A stretch of DNA of 64,000 nt from Solimonas soli DSM 21787 (GCF_000474945.1 NZ_AXDW01000022.1:1-64000); one strand, 5' to 3'. Shown: positions 1 to 7,924, counted from the stretch's first letter. Notes: generated by a model not told the origin, from the letters alone. Numbers and translations are program-made.

Positions 1-239
1 CCCTTCGCCACAAAGTCGCCCTGCGCCCACAAAGCCGACAGACCGTAGGGGTTGTCCACCTGCTCGGTGTGCGCCCCTTCGCCGGCGGCAGGCGCGGCGT
101 CCGCGGGCGCTTCGGCCGGGGCGCTTTCCGTCGTCGGCGCCGGCGGCGGCGTCTGATTCTGGGCCTGAACCGGCAGGCTGGCGACCAGCGCCAGCAGGCT
201 TCCGGCGACCAGCGCCTTGCATGTTTGCTTCAACGACAT
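1..239 (-). CDS. exbB: ExbB/TolQ-family proton channel, N-terminal part (runs off the left edge)
   Basis: Only the first 79 or so codons are inside the window; the gene continues leftward. The start is an ATG at 239-237 preceded by a GGAG ribosome site. The visible protein has a signal-peptide-like segment (residues 1-27, ending near VQAQ), then an Ala/Pro/Glu-rich linker, then the pre-helix sequence NPYGLSALWAQGDFVAKG. That sequence is typical of the longer ExbB proteins that precede the first membrane helix. ExbB with ExbD forms the inner-membrane proton-driven motor that energises TonB. It lies 105 nt downstream of tonB on the same strand, as expected for a tonB-exbB-exbD operon. Confidence 0.8.
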   Translation of the reverse strand, partial: MSLKQTCKALVAGSLLALVASLPVQAQNQTPPPAPTTESAPAEAPADAAPAAGEGAHTEQVDNPYGLSALWAQGDFVAK

Positions 240-344
240 CTCACATCTCCAAGAGGATGGTGGCTCGGAATTCACACGGCGCTTCAGCGCCGCTTAATGA
301 CCTTGTCCAGCAGGACGGCGCGCGCTTTTTATTCGCGATGCTGC

Positions 345-965
345 TCAGTCTTCGGGCCGGAACGTGTACTTGATCGTGCCCCAAGCCTGGACAGGCTCAC
401 CGGCATCGATTGCCGGATCGAATCTGCACAGGCTCAGCCCTTTGCGAGCAGCCTCATCGAGGCGCGGATAGCCACTGGAGGTGGCGATCTTGCTGTCCTT
501 GACGCGACCGTCAGGACCGACCAGCAGCTGCAGCACGACCGAGCCCGCCTCGCCGAGGCGCTGCGAAACCGAGGGATATTCCGGTGCGCGGCAACGCTTG
601 CCGTCGACTTTCAGCGCCACCGACGGTGGCGGCTTGACCGCTGGTGCCGGCTGCGGCTGAGGCGCCGGCTCTGTGCTCTGCACCGTGATTGCATGTTGCG
701 GTGGAGGGGTCGAAATGTTGATTTCGGGTGGAGGCACGAATGGCGGCGGCGGCACGTCGAGCGTCGGCGGTGGCGGCGGTGGCGGCTCGTCCGGCGGCTT
801 CACCTCTTCGATGATTCTGGTCTCGATCGGCGGCGGGAGAAGCTCGATCGCCTTGCGCGCCAGGCCAGATACGAGTCCCCAGACTAATAAGGCATGAAAA
901 AATACGACGCCGACAATGCCTGCCATGCGGCGGCCGTTGTCCGGCTGAGCCTGCCCCAGTTGCAT
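345..965 (-). CDS. tonB: Energy transducer TonB
   Basis: 206 residues. There is one N-terminal membrane helix (about residues 14-36), then a periplasmic Pro/Glu-rich spacer (about 44-105) with runs of PPPPPP. A C-terminal TonB domain (about 120-206) carries the PEYP and VVLQLLVGPDGRV segments and ends in IKYTFRPED. TonB transmits proton-motive energy from ExbBD to outer-membrane receptors for iron chelates, cobalamin or glycans. The ATG at 965 has a GGGAG ribosome site at good spacing. Two cysteines (in KRCRAPEY and LCRFDP) sit in the C-terminal domain, a common feature of this TonB subclass. Its receptor is not in the window. Confidence 0.93.
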   Translation of the reverse strand: MQLGQAQPDNGRRMAGIVGVVFFHALLVWGLVSGLARKAIELLPPPIETRIIEEVKPPDEPPPPPPPTLDVPPPPFVPPPEINISTPPPQHAITVQSTEPAPQPQPAPAVKPPPSVALKVDGKRCRAPEYPSVSQRLGEAGSVVLQLLVGPDGRVKDSKIATSSGYPRLDEAARKGLSLCRFDPAIDAGEPVQAWGTIKYTFRPED

Positions 966-1048
966 CGCGTATCGCTCCCTGCTGTATCCGTATCTCTAGG
1001 ACGGCGGGATGAACCAGTCCCCTACTTGTGAGCCAGTTAAATTTCCGG

Positions 1049-2200
1049 TCAGCGACGTCGCAAAATGATGGCGTCATCGAAGAACAGCTCGATTAAAGCC
1101 CTTCGCACTACATCAGACGGCGTCTTTCCCAAAAGACTGCAGAGCGCACCGATCGAGAGCGGCCCTTTCTTGGCCAGCGCAGATAAAATGAATTTTTTGT
1201 CTGCATCCAAATGCAGCCGAGCATCTACATGAACTTCACCGTCGATCGCCCGATGCACGACTCCCGAGACAAGTTGCGCTTTGTCGTCTTCATGAAGCGT
1301 CGCTTCGCCAGACAGCAGTTCCAGGTCGAGAGGCGACGGAGCGGATCGATGTCCAGCGCTTTCACGCCTGAAGGCCGCAAGATGTGCAGGATCGCCCAAA
1401 GCTGCGGCGAGGGTCCTGATTGCCATTTGCAGATCGAACGTGGTCGAGAGCTCTAAGCTCTTCCGTGCCTCGTAGAGGGCGGGCAGAACCTGCATGGCAG
1501 TCCACTGGACGTAATCTGCTACGGATTTAGGGTATAAGCCTACCGACAGATGAAAGCTCGTTTGATCGGACGCCTCAACTTCGTGCCACCATCCGCGTGG
1601 CAGGTATAGCAGGTCTCCCGCTTCCAGAATGCATTCAAATACCGGCACGGTAGGACGGCGATGTCTTGATCCCTGGCTTGTCTGCGAGCTATGCGGCAGG
1701 AGCCAAGTGGGCTCATATACGCGCCAGCGCTTCCTTCCAAGCAGTTGCAACACAAAAACGTCATGCGTATCCCAATGCGCGCCGAAAGTAGCCTCTCCCC
1801 CGTTCGCATGGGAGAAGGAAAGATACGCATTGGCCGTGGCGGGCATGCCCATGCGCTCTCCGAGGTTCTGGCAGGCATGCGCAGCAAATGGCATGAAGCT
1901 CTCGAGCCGGTTCAGCACAAGAGTCGCGCCGCCGCTCAATGCCTGATATAAGCGCCGGCGGCTTAAACTGACTCGGCCGAAAACCGACCGCGCATCCTCT
2001 TCCAGATAAGTGGAGCCGTCCTGCACGCGTCCATGCTGGAATAGCTGGACGAAGGGCGTGCGCGGGTCCACAGCGTGAAGCAGGGTATCGACGTCGCGCC
2101 AGGTAGGATGCGGCGCAAGGACCGCGGCTTTATGGTGAAGAAATCCCCGTTCAAGTCGGCTCGCCCGAAACTCTGCATCCGACATTCCTAGATCGATCAT
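1049..2200 (-). CDS. JmjC/cupin-type Fe(II)/2-oxoglutarate oxygenase
   Basis: 383 residues, resembling the ribosomal-oxygenase branch of JmjC proteins (YcfD/NO66-like), which hydroxylate protein side chains. The metal triad is visible: H142 and D144 in AHWDTHDVF and the distal His206 in PRGWWHEV. A C-terminal winged-helix-like tail (about 300-383) fits that family. Peptide- or antibiotic-cluster JmjC enzymes are an alternative. Its GC content and codon use are clearly lower and more mixed than those of its neighbours, suggesting separate ancestry. A second in-frame ATG at 2185 is possible, but neither start has a strong ribosome site. The substrate cannot be told from sequence. Confidence 0.75.
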   Translation of the reverse strand: MIDLGMSDAEFRASRLERGFLHHKAAVLAPHPTWRDVDTLLHAVDPRTPFVQLFQHGRVQDGSTYLEEDARSVFGRVSLSRRRLYQALSGGATLVLNRLESFMPFAAHACQNLGERMGMPATANAYLSFSHANGGEATFGAHWDTHDVFVLQLLGRKRWRVYEPTWLLPHSSQTSQGSRHRRPTVPVFECILEAGDLLYLPRGWWHEVEASDQTSFHLSVGLYPKSVADYVQWTAMQVLPALYEARKSLELSTTFDLQMAIRTLAAALGDPAHLAAFRRESAGHRSAPSPLDLELLSGEATLHEDDKAQLVSGVVHRAIDGEVHVDARLHLDADKKFILSALAKKGPLSIGALCSLLGKTPSDVVRRALIELFFDDAIILRRR

Positions 2201-2640
2201 CCGGCCGAGCTGCTAGCTTTCCTCCCAATTACGACGCACCCGCAAGGCTGTACCCTACCCGCGACACGATTTCCCAACGAGCCACAGCCGCACTACGTCC
2301 TACTTGGCTGAGATCAGCAGCGGCGACAATAGTCGCATGTCCCAGTGTGATCCCGAGGCAGCCGAAGGCAGTTCGGAAGAGTCCATGGGCGCGCCCGCAG
2401 CAGGACGTTCTCGCAACTCGCGCAGGCCGAGCAGTGGCTGCTTAATCTTCAGCTATCACCTGATGAGGGCGATCTCACCCACGTGTGCATACCGAGCAGC
2501 TCAGCGTCCGCGAACTGATCGAGCGCTTCCGCGACAAAGTCGCGGAGCGTTGTTCCAGCCCTGAATCGCGACTGCTCATTCCTGGCTCGGTCGGAGGGCG
2601 GGATCGGCGTTGCCGCGTCGACGAGCGACGCGGACGCCGC
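2201..2640. other. Intergenic stretch without a convincing gene
   Basis: About 440 bases between the JmjC gene and the hsp20 terminator. Short open frames exist on both strands, but none has a ribosome site, a recognisable domain or codon use like the real genes. GC content is intermediate, continuing the lower-GC patch of the JmjC gene. It may hold decayed sequence. Confidence 0.5.
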
Positions 2641-2670
2641 GCCGGCGGTCCCGGCTGCGGGACCGCCGGC
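2641..2670 (-). terminator. Strong hairpin after hsp20
   Basis: A perfect 13-bp stem (GCCGGCGGTCCCG / CGGGACCGCCGGC) with a GCTG loop begins 10 nt after the hsp20 stop codon. There is no U-run after it, so it may act as a 3' stabiliser or a Rho-assisted stop rather than a classic intrinsic terminator. Confidence 0.6.
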
Positions 2671-2679
2671 GACGCCTGC

Positions 2680-3111
2680 TCAGCTCTTCACTTCGATGCG
2701 CCTGGCCTTGGTCGCCTCGCGCTTGGGGATGTGGATTTCGAGCACGCCCTTGTCGGTCTTGGCGGCGATGTTGTCGGCGTCGGCCGAATCCGGAAGCGCC
2801 AGGCGACGGAAGAATTCGCCGTACGAGCGCTCGGTGCGCAGGTAGCCGTTCTTTTCCTCCTTCTTCTCCGACTCGCGCTTGCCGGAGATGGTCAGCATGC
2901 CCTGCTGCATCGTCACTTCGATGTCCTTCGGTTCGATGCCGGGCAGATCGGCGCGCACGACGAATTCGGTCGGCTGTTCCTGGATATCGACGGCCGGCGT
3001 CCAGGCGGTCGCGACATCGTCCGGCAGGCGGCCGAAATTGGCGAACATGCGATTGAAGTCGTTGTGAAACTGATTCAGCGCGTTGCGCGCCTCGTAGGGG
3101 ATCAGGCTCAT
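2680..3111 (-). CDS. Hsp20/alpha-crystallin small heat-shock protein
   Basis: 143 residues. A short N-terminal arm is followed by the alpha-crystallin domain (about 38-143), with ADLPGIEPKDIEV, GMLTISGKRE and a conserved DKGVLEIHIPKRE near the C-terminus. Hsp20 proteins hold unfolding proteins in a refoldable state without ATP. The start chosen is the ATG at 3111 because it has a GGAG site eight bases upstream. Longer in-frame starts reach into the promoter. The FNR-type box at 3168-3181 and a GATAGT -10-like element lie at promoter spacing upstream, so expression is probably induced at low oxygen. The gene is divergent from the ion-channel gene. Confidence 0.95.
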   Translation of the reverse strand: MSLIPYEARNALNQFHNDFNRMFANFGRLPDDVATAWTPAVDIQEQPTEFVVRADLPGIEPKDIEVTMQQGMLTISGKRESEKKEEKNGYLRTERSYGEFFRRLALPDSADADNIAAKTDKGVLEIHIPKREATKARRIEVKS

Positions 3112-3167
3112 CGGCGGTCTCCGGTGGATGGGGAGCTTCACTATCGCCACGGCGCCGCCGCCGCACA

Positions 3168-3181
3168 TTGACCTGGATCAG
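3168..3181 (-). promoter_or_regulatory. FNR/Anr/Dnr-type box for hsp20
   Basis: TTGACCTGGATCAG, close to the FNR consensus TTGAT-N4-ATCAA. Its centre is 63 nt from the hsp20 start. The hexamer GATAGT (3140-3145, read on the minus strand) sits exactly where a -10 element would be if the box is centred at -41.5 (class II activation). Confidence 0.75.
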
Positions 3182-3193
3182 TTCACGCGTCGT

Positions 3194-3207
3194 TTGATGC
3201 GCATCAA
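3194..3207 (+). promoter_or_regulatory. FNR/Anr/Dnr-type box for the ion-channel gene
   Basis: TTGATGCGCATCAA is a perfect palindrome matching the FNR consensus. Its centre is 65 nt before the channel ATG. CATAGT (3230-3235) lies at the -10 position expected for a box at -41.5. It is spaced 26 bp centre to centre from the neighbouring hsp20 box, so each divergent gene appears to have its own site. Confidence 0.8.
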
Positions 3208-3265
3208 GGCGCGCCGCGCCGCGCCCGCGCATAGTCGTCGCCATGCCGCGATCCGCACGCCGCCG

Positions 3266-3733
3266 ATGACCCCGACCCTGCTCAGCGCGATCGCCTCGCC
3301 CGCGCACTGGCTCGCCGTGCTCGCCACCGTGTTCATGGTGACGCTGGCGGTGACGACGCACTACGAAGGCCTGCAGCGCCTGAATCGCGCCATGCCGCGC
3401 TGGCGTCTGCCGGCGCGGCTGCGCATCCTCGCGCTGATCTTCTGCATCATCAGCCTGCACATTGCCGAGATCTGGATGTTCGGCATCGGCATTCACGCGA
3501 TGGTCGCATTCCCGGCGCTCGGCGAAATCGGCGGCGTGTCGTCGGCGCCGCTGCTCGACGCCGTGTATCTGTCGACGACCACGTACACGACGGTCGGCTA
3601 CGGCGATCTGGCGCCGCGCGGACCCTTGCGCCTGGTGCTCGGCAGCGAAGCGCTGACCGGCTTCGTGCTGCTGACCTGGTCGGCGTCGTTCACCTATCTC
3701 GAGATGCAGCGCTACTGGCGTACCGACGCCTGA
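3266..3733 (+). CDS. Two-helix potassium-channel-type membrane protein
   Basis: 155 residues. Hydrophobic segments lie at about 14-31, 52-80 and 125-145. A pore loop before the last helix carries the K+ selectivity filter TVGYGDL at residues 109-115. This is the Ion_trans_2 pore fold without a regulatory domain. The ATG at 3266 is chosen because upstream codons overlap the FNR boxes. Upstream ribosome-site match is weak. The protein may adjust membrane potential or K+ flux under anaerobic stress, which is inference from the regulon. It converges on the BON-domain gene. Confidence 0.85.
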   Translation: MTPTLLSAIASPAHWLAVLATVFMVTLAVTTHYEGLQRLNRAMPRWRLPARLRILALIFCIISLHIAEIWMFGIGIHAMVAFPALGEIGGVSSAPLLDAVYLSTTTYTTVGYGDLAPRGPLRLVLGSEALTGFVLLTWSASFTYLEMQRYWRTDA

Positions 3734-3758
3734 AGCGCCGCCGGCGCCGCGCCCGGCT

Positions 3759-4373
3759 TCAGGCCGCCTCGACCACGATGCGGTTGTCGACGCGCAGCAC
3801 GCCGGGCGCGCTCATCAGCGCCGCCTCGAGGTCTTCCTTCTCGCGCGCGGTGCGCACGCGGCCCTCGAGCACCACGGTACCGTCGCCGCCGGCATAGGAA
3901 CGGATCTGCGGCGCGTCGGGCGCCGTGCCGAAGGCGTCCTCGCGCAAGCGGATGCCGTTCACCACGTCGCGCACGCCGTGCAGGCGGCGGATGTCCTGCC
4001 CGGCGCGGCGTCTTTCGTATTCGGTGTCGACGGTGCCTTGCAGCGCGACCACGCCGCGTTCGACGGTGACGCGCACGGCGCCGGCCGGCAGGCGCAGGTC
4101 CCAGTTCAGGAAGCGAACCGCGCGATCGGCGATCTCGTCGTCGGCGGTTCGCGTCGCCTCGTCCGGGCGCACCTGCAGATGCTCGGCGATGGCACGCACG
4201 CCGCTGACGCCGCGCACCGCGCGCTCGGCAGCCGCCTTTTCGGCGGCCGCGCGCACATGGCCGCTGAGGGTGACGACGCCCTTGCGCACGGCGACGCCGA
4301 TATGCGCGACGTCGACGCCGGATGTCATGGTCAGTGCCGCCATGACGCGGCGTTGCAAATCCTGATCGAGCAT
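3759..4373 (-). CDS. Three-BON-domain protein
   Basis: 204 residues with no evident signal peptide. Three repeated BON modules (about 1-70, 78-145 and 150-204) each carry the GVVTLSGHV / GVVALQGTV / GTVVLEGRV pattern. BON domains are small lipid- or envelope-associated folds found in OsmY and similar stress proteins. The ATG at 4373 has a good GGAGG site. A terminator-like hairpin separates it from the upstream lipoprotein gene, so it probably has its own promoter, but no FNR-type box was found in that gap. The exact role is unknown. Confidence 0.85.
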   Translation of the reverse strand: MLDQDLQRRVMAALTMTSGVDVAHIGVAVRKGVVTLSGHVRAAAEKAAAERAVRGVSGVRAIAEHLQVRPDEATRTADDEIADRAVRFLNWDLRLPAGAVRVTVERGVVALQGTVDTEYERRRAGQDIRRLHGVRDVVNGIRLREDAFGTAPDAPQIRSYAGGDGTVVLEGRVRTAREKEDLEAALMSAPGVLRVDNRIVVEAA

Positions 4374-4464
4374 TCGGAGCCTCCGGATGCGTGCGGGCGA
4401 TGCGGCGCGGATTGCCGCGAACACCGCCGTCGATACCGGCACCGAGCGGCCCGGCAAAGGAAGA

Positions 4465-4498
4465 TGGAGGTCCGGCGACGCGGGTCCGCCGGCCTCCA
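4465..4498 (-). terminator. Rho-independent terminator of the lipoprotein gene
   Basis: An interrupted 12-bp stem (TGGAGG and CCGGCG pairing with CGCCGG and CCTCCA, one bulged base) begins 13 nt after the lipoprotein stop. On the minus strand it is followed by the pyrimidine-rich TCTTCCTTT. Confidence 0.7.
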
Positions 4499-4510
4499 CC
4501 AACGGGGGGA

Positions 4511-4822
4511 CTACTTGCGCAGCGACTTCTGGAACATGCGATCGGCCTTCTGCGCGGCGGTCTGCGCCGCCGCGCTGGAATCGGCCGCCGCCTTGCGTGC
4601 GTCCTCGGCGGCGACCTGCGCGGTCGCGGCGTCGGCTTGCGCCGTCTGCGCGATATCGAGCGCGCGCTGCGCCTTGGCCTGCGCGTCGGCGGCCTGCTGC
4701 TGCGCCGCCTCCGCCTTGCGCGCGGTGCTGTCGAGCAGTTCGCGGTCGGCCTTGCCGAGCGTCGTGCAGGCGCCGAGCGCGAGCATCAGTGCCGTCGTGG
4801 AAGCGAGAGCCAGCTTGGACAT
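4511..4822 (-). CDS. Braun-type alanine-rich lipoprotein ending in Arg-Lys
   Basis: 103 residues. A lipoprotein signal ends in LGAC with the lipidated Cys19. The mature part is an Ala/Gln/Asp-rich coiled coil (AQQQAADAQAKAQ and similar heptads) closing with SLRK. Braun's lipoprotein Lpp also ends in Arg-Lys, and that Lys is joined to peptidoglycan by L,D-transpeptidases. An enzyme of that class is the next gene upstream. The ATG at 4822 has an AGGAG site. An FNR-type box stands upstream at 4909-4922. It is longer than Lpp of E. coli, closer to OprI or other alanine-zipper proteins. Confidence 0.85.
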   Translation of the reverse strand: MSKLALASTTALMLALGACTTLGKADRELLDSTARKAEAAQQQAADAQAKAQRALDIAQTAQADAATAQVAAEDARKAAADSSAAAQTAAQKADRMFQKSLRK

Positions 4823-4908
4823 GGGGAACTCCTGGGCGAGGGTCTTGGCGAAAGGAACGGCGCGGGAAGCGCTGCGGCGATTGTCGGCGGCGCGTGCCCG
4901 GCGCCACA

Positions 4909-4922
4909 TTGACGGCGATCAA
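4909..4922 (-). promoter_or_regulatory. FNR/Anr/Dnr-type box for the lipoprotein gene
   Basis: TTGACGGCGATCAA starts two bases beyond the L,D-transpeptidase stop codon. It is centred 93 nt before the lipoprotein start, farther than the other boxes. GACAAT (4880-4885, minus strand) could be the -10 element. This gives the lipoprotein its own oxygen-responsive promoter. Confidence 0.7.
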
Positions 4923-4923
4923 T

Positions 4924-5841
4924 TCATTGCCGGCCGATCGAGGTCGGCGCCTGGCGGCGGGTGACGGCGAGCGGCATGCCGTTCTGTTCGCGTTGCGCGC
5001 GCTCCACCTGCCGCCAGTCGACGCGGTACGCCTCGGCGCCGAGCGCTTCGAGGATCGGCGCCACCAGATCGAGCGTGGGATCGGGCAACGGCATCTCGCC
5101 CATTTCGACGCGATCGGCTTCGCGCTGCACGGGATGCACTTCGACGTACAGCTCGCCGGCCCGCCAGCCGAGCTTGTACGGCAGATCGATCACGCTCACC
5201 GGCGTGCCGGCATCGACCAGCGGATACAGGCGCGCGATGTCCTCGGGATAGAGGCGGATGCAGCCGTGGCTGCCGCGACGGCCGACGCTGTACGGCTGGT
5301 GCGTGCCGTGGATCGCGAAGCCGGCCCAGCCGAGATAGAGCGCGAACTCGCCCATCGGATTGAGCGGCCCCGGGCCGACCGACAGCGGCAGCTCCGGGTC
5401 TTCCTCGCGTTCCGAAGCGGTCGGCACCCAGCTCGGGTTCTCGCGCTTGCGGTCGATGCGCGTGTGGCCGACCGGCGTTTCCGCGCCCTCGCGGCCGATG
5501 CCGATCGGAAAGCTCAGCGGCTCGCCGCCGGGCGGATAGAAATACAGGCGCAACTCCGCCAGGTTGATGACGATGCCGCGCCGCGCGCCGGGCGGCAGCA
5601 CATGCTGGCTCGGAATGGCGATGACGCGCCCGCCGTCCGGCAGCCAGGGATCGACGTCGGGATTGGCGAGGCGGATGTCGACGTAGCCGACGTCGTGGTC
5701 GCGGGCGATGTCGAGCAGCGTCTGCCGCGGATCGACGACGGCATACGAAGGCGCGCCGATCAGGTCGTCCGCCGCCGCGGCGCCGGCCTGCGCCGCAGCG
5801 AGCAGCAGGCAGGCCGCGCAGGCGCCCGCCGCGCGCTTCAT
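4924..5841 (-). CDS. L,D-transpeptidase (YkuD/ErfK family) with LysM-like domain
   Basis: 305 residues. A signal peptide (1-24) is followed by a LysM-like peptidoglycan-binding segment (about 33-80) and a YkuD catalytic domain (about 87-230). The latter carries IHGT with His178 and the active-site SHGCIRL motif with Cys194. The family makes 3-3 peptidoglycan cross-links or links Lpp to diaminopimelate (ErfK/YbiS). The adjacent Lpp-like gene favours the second role. Its ATG overlaps the stop of the upstream usp gene (ATGA), so the two are translated together behind the FNR-type box at 6867-6880. Confidence 0.93.
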   Translation of the reverse strand: MKRAAGACAACLLLAAAQAGAAAADDLIGAPSYAVVDPRQTLLDIARDHDVGYVDIRLANPDVDPWLPDGGRVIAIPSQHVLPPGARRGIVINLAELRLYFYPPGGEPLSFPIGIGREGAETPVGHTRIDRKRENPSWVPTASEREEDPELPLSVGPGPLNPMGEFALYLGWAGFAIHGTHQPYSVGRRGSHGCIRLYPEDIARLYPLVDAGTPVSVIDLPYKLGWRAGELYVEVHPVQREADRVEMGEMPLPDPTLDLVAPILEALGAEAYRVDWRQVERAQREQNGMPLAVTRRQAPTSIGRQ

Positions 5842-6806
5842 GCCGCGCGGCGGCCCGGCACCTGCAGGCGTTCGCGGATCTGCGCGGCGAGCGCGGCGGC
5901 GAAGGCGTCCGACTTCACCACCAGCACGCTGCACGGCAGATCGTCGAGCAGCGCCGACGCCGTGCTGCCGAGCAGCAGGCGATCCAGCGTGCCGTAGTGC
6001 GTGGTGCCCATCACCAGCACGTCGACATCGTGTTCGCGCACGAAGCGCGCCAGCGCCGGCGCCGCCGGACCGATGAGGAAGTGGCGGGCGTCCTGCGGCA
6101 CGCTGTTGGCGTCGGCGAACTGGTCGAAGTCGTCGCGGTACAGCTTGTAGAGCGTCTCGTAGAGCTCGCCGGTCAGCGCCGGTGCCGCCATCGGCGCCAC
6201 CAGATCGGCGGTCGCGAAGGCCTGGAAGGCGAACGCCAGGTCGAGCTTGGCGTCGGTGGCATAGGCGAGATTGGCGGCGTGGTGCACGATCTTCTGGTTG
6301 AGCGGATCGTCGGCGCCTTTCATGGCGTCGGCGGCGACGACGATGCGTCGCGGCGACAGCTGCTCGCCGTGCACGAGAAAGACCGGCGCCGGGCAGTCGC
6401 GCACCAGCTGCCAGTCCAGCGACGTCATCAGCACGCGGCGCATGCCGTGGTGCATCTCGACGTCCTTGACCACGAGATCGGCCTTGCTCTCGACGACGTG
6501 CGCGAGAATCTCGTCGAGCGGATGGCGGCACCACACGGCTTCGACGGTCACCGTGACGCCGCTTGCGCGCAGCTCCTCGGCCTGCTCGTTCAGCCAGTCG
6601 CGGCGCTGGCGCAGGAAGGCTTCGCGCAGGCCCTGCGCGTCCTCGGCGCGCACGCGCGCGACGACATCGAGCGTGGCGCTGTGATCGAAAATGGCGATGT
6701 GCAGCGCCGCGCCGCATTCGCGTGCGAGCAGCGCGGCTTCGCGCAGCGCCGGCGAGCGCTGCATGTCGCGCCGCGCGATCAGCAGAATGCGTTCGTAGGA
6801 CTTCAT
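5838..6806 (-). CDS. Tandem universal stress protein (UspE-like)
   Basis: 322 residues with two Usp folds (about 1-150 and 155-308). The second carries the nucleotide-binding pattern MGTTHYGTLDRLLLGSTAS, the G-2x-G-9x-G(S/T) loop of ATP-binding Usps, followed by CSVLVVK. Tandem Usps of this kind support survival under oxygen limitation and stationary phase in several proteobacteria. The ATG at 6806 has a GGAG site. An FNR-type box lies 67 nt upstream. It is the first gene of a usp-L,D-transpeptidase pair. Confidence 0.92.
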   Translation of the reverse strand: MKSYERILLIARRDMQRSPALREAALLARECGAALHIAIFDHSATLDVVARVRAEDAQGLREAFLRQRRDWLNEQAEELRASGVTVTVEAVWCRHPLDEILAHVVESKADLVVKDVEMHHGMRRVLMTSLDWQLVRDCPAPVFLVHGEQLSPRRIVVAADAMKGADDPLNQKIVHHAANLAYATDAKLDLAFAFQAFATADLVAPMAAPALTGELYETLYKLYRDDFDQFADANSVPQDARHFLIGPAAPALARFVREHDVDVLVMGTTHYGTLDRLLLGSTASALLDDLPCSVLVVKSDAFAAALAAQIRERLQVPGRRAA

Positions 6807-6866
6807 GACGGGCTCCGGTGGCGGAAGATCTCGCCATCAGCTTGAGCGGCCGCGCTCGCCGCCGCC

Positions 6867-6880
6867 TTGACCGGCGTCAA
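6867..6880 (-). promoter_or_regulatory. FNR/Anr/Dnr-type box for usp and L,D-transpeptidase
   Basis: TTGACCGGCGTCAA is a palindromic FNR-type site centred 67 nt before the usp ATG. No good -10 hexamer is evident at the matching position. Confidence 0.7.
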
Positions 6881-6909
6881 GCCCTCGCGCGGCCGTCGGC
6901 GACGCCGCT

Positions 6910-7923
6910 TCAGGCCGGCGCCATGCTCAGCACCGCGGTGCCGCTGAAGCGCCCCGCGCGCAGATCGTCGAGGGCCTGGTTGGCGGCCGTGAACGGGTAG
7001 ACGCGCGTCTGCACGCGCACCGGAATGCGCGGCGCCAGGGCGAGGAACTGCACGGCGTCGGCGCGCGTCATGTTGGCGATGCTCTGGATCGAGCGCTCGC
7101 CCCACAGGCGCGCGTAGTCGAAGTGCGGAATCTCGCTCATGTGGATGGCCGCGCACACCAGGCGGCCGCCCTTGCGCAGGGTGCGCAGTGCCGCCGGCAG
7201 CAGCGCGCCGTCGCTGGCGAAGATGATGGCGGCGTCGAGTGCCTGCGGCGGCAGCTGGTCCGAGGCGCCGGCCCAGGCCGCGCCGAGGCGGCGCGCGAAC
7301 GCCTGCGCCGCCGCGTCGCCCGGCCGCGTGAAGGCATACACCTCGCGCTGCTGGTGCAGGGCCACCTGGGTGATGATGTGCGCCGCCGAGCCGAAGCCGA
7401 ACAGTCCGAGCCGGCGCGCGGCGCCGCAGGCGCGCAGGGCGCGATAGCCGATCACGCCGCCGCACAGCAGCGGCGCCAGTTCGATGTCGCCGACGTCCTC
7501 CGGCAGCGTGTAGGCGAACTCGGCGCGGGTGATGCAGTGCGTGGCGTAGCCGCCGTCGCGCTGCCAGCCCGTGAAGCGCGCGTCGTCGCAGAGATTCTCC
7601 TCGCCGTGCCGGCAGTACTCGCAGTGGCCGCAGCTGCCGGCCAGCCAGCAGACGCCGACCTTGCTGCCGATCGCGGGACGCGTGACGCCGGCGCCGTGCG
7701 CGAGCACGCGGCCGACGATCTGGTGGCCGGGCACGATCGGATAGCGCAGGCCGGGCAGTTCGCCGTCGAGCACATGCAGGTCGGTGCGGCACACCGCGCA
7801 GGCGTTGACGCGCACGAGAATCTCGCCGGGGCCTGCGACGGGCAGCGGCAAGTGGCGCAGGCGCAGCGCCGTGCCCGGCGCCTCCAGCACCATCGCCTCG
7901 CAGCGTTCGTCGTGCTCGCCCAC
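6910..7923 (-). CDS. Zinc-dependent alcohol dehydrogenase (MDR family)
   Basis: 337 residues. Catalytic zinc ligands are visible as Cys45 (CAVCRTD) and His67 (PGHQIVG). Structural zinc ligands are C98, C101, C104 and C112. The nucleotide-binding part contains GLFGFGSAAH. The family interconverts primary alcohols and aldehydes with NAD(P)H. In an oxygen-limited regulon it could dispose of reducing equivalents. The start taken is GTG 7923, one base after the upstream stop, because GGGAGG lies at the right distance; an internal ATG at 7893 is possible. It is the last gene of the nuclease-phosphorylase / PRPP synthetase / adh operon. Confidence 0.92.
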   Translation of the reverse strand: MGEHDERCEAMVLEAPGTALRLRHLPLPVAGPGEILVRVNACAVCRTDLHVLDGELPGLRYPIVPGHQIVGRVLAHGAGVTRPAIGSKVGVCWLAGSCGHCEYCRHGEENLCDDARFTGWQRDGGYATHCITRAEFAYTLPEDVGDIELAPLLCGGVIGYRALRACGAARRLGLFGFGSAAHIITQVALHQQREVYAFTRPGDAAAQAFARRLGAAWAGASDQLPPQALDAAIIFASDGALLPAALRTLRKGGRLVCAAIHMSEIPHFDYARLWGERSIQSIANMTRADAVQFLALAPRIPVRVQTRVYPFTAANQALDDLRAGRFSGTAVLSMAPA

Positions 7924-7924
7924 G

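Noticed and set aside
278-291. Hairpin GGCGC-TTCA-GCGCC between tonB and exbB
   Set aside because: Only a 5-bp stem and no U-run within an expected operon; not good enough for a terminator.
673-897. Small Gly-rich open frame inside tonB
   Set aside because: It mirrors the proline-rich region of TonB on the other strand.
2304-3171. Short plus-strand frames around the hsp20 region
   Set aside because: No ribosome site or recognisable family; they overlap hsp20 antisense or the intergenic patch.
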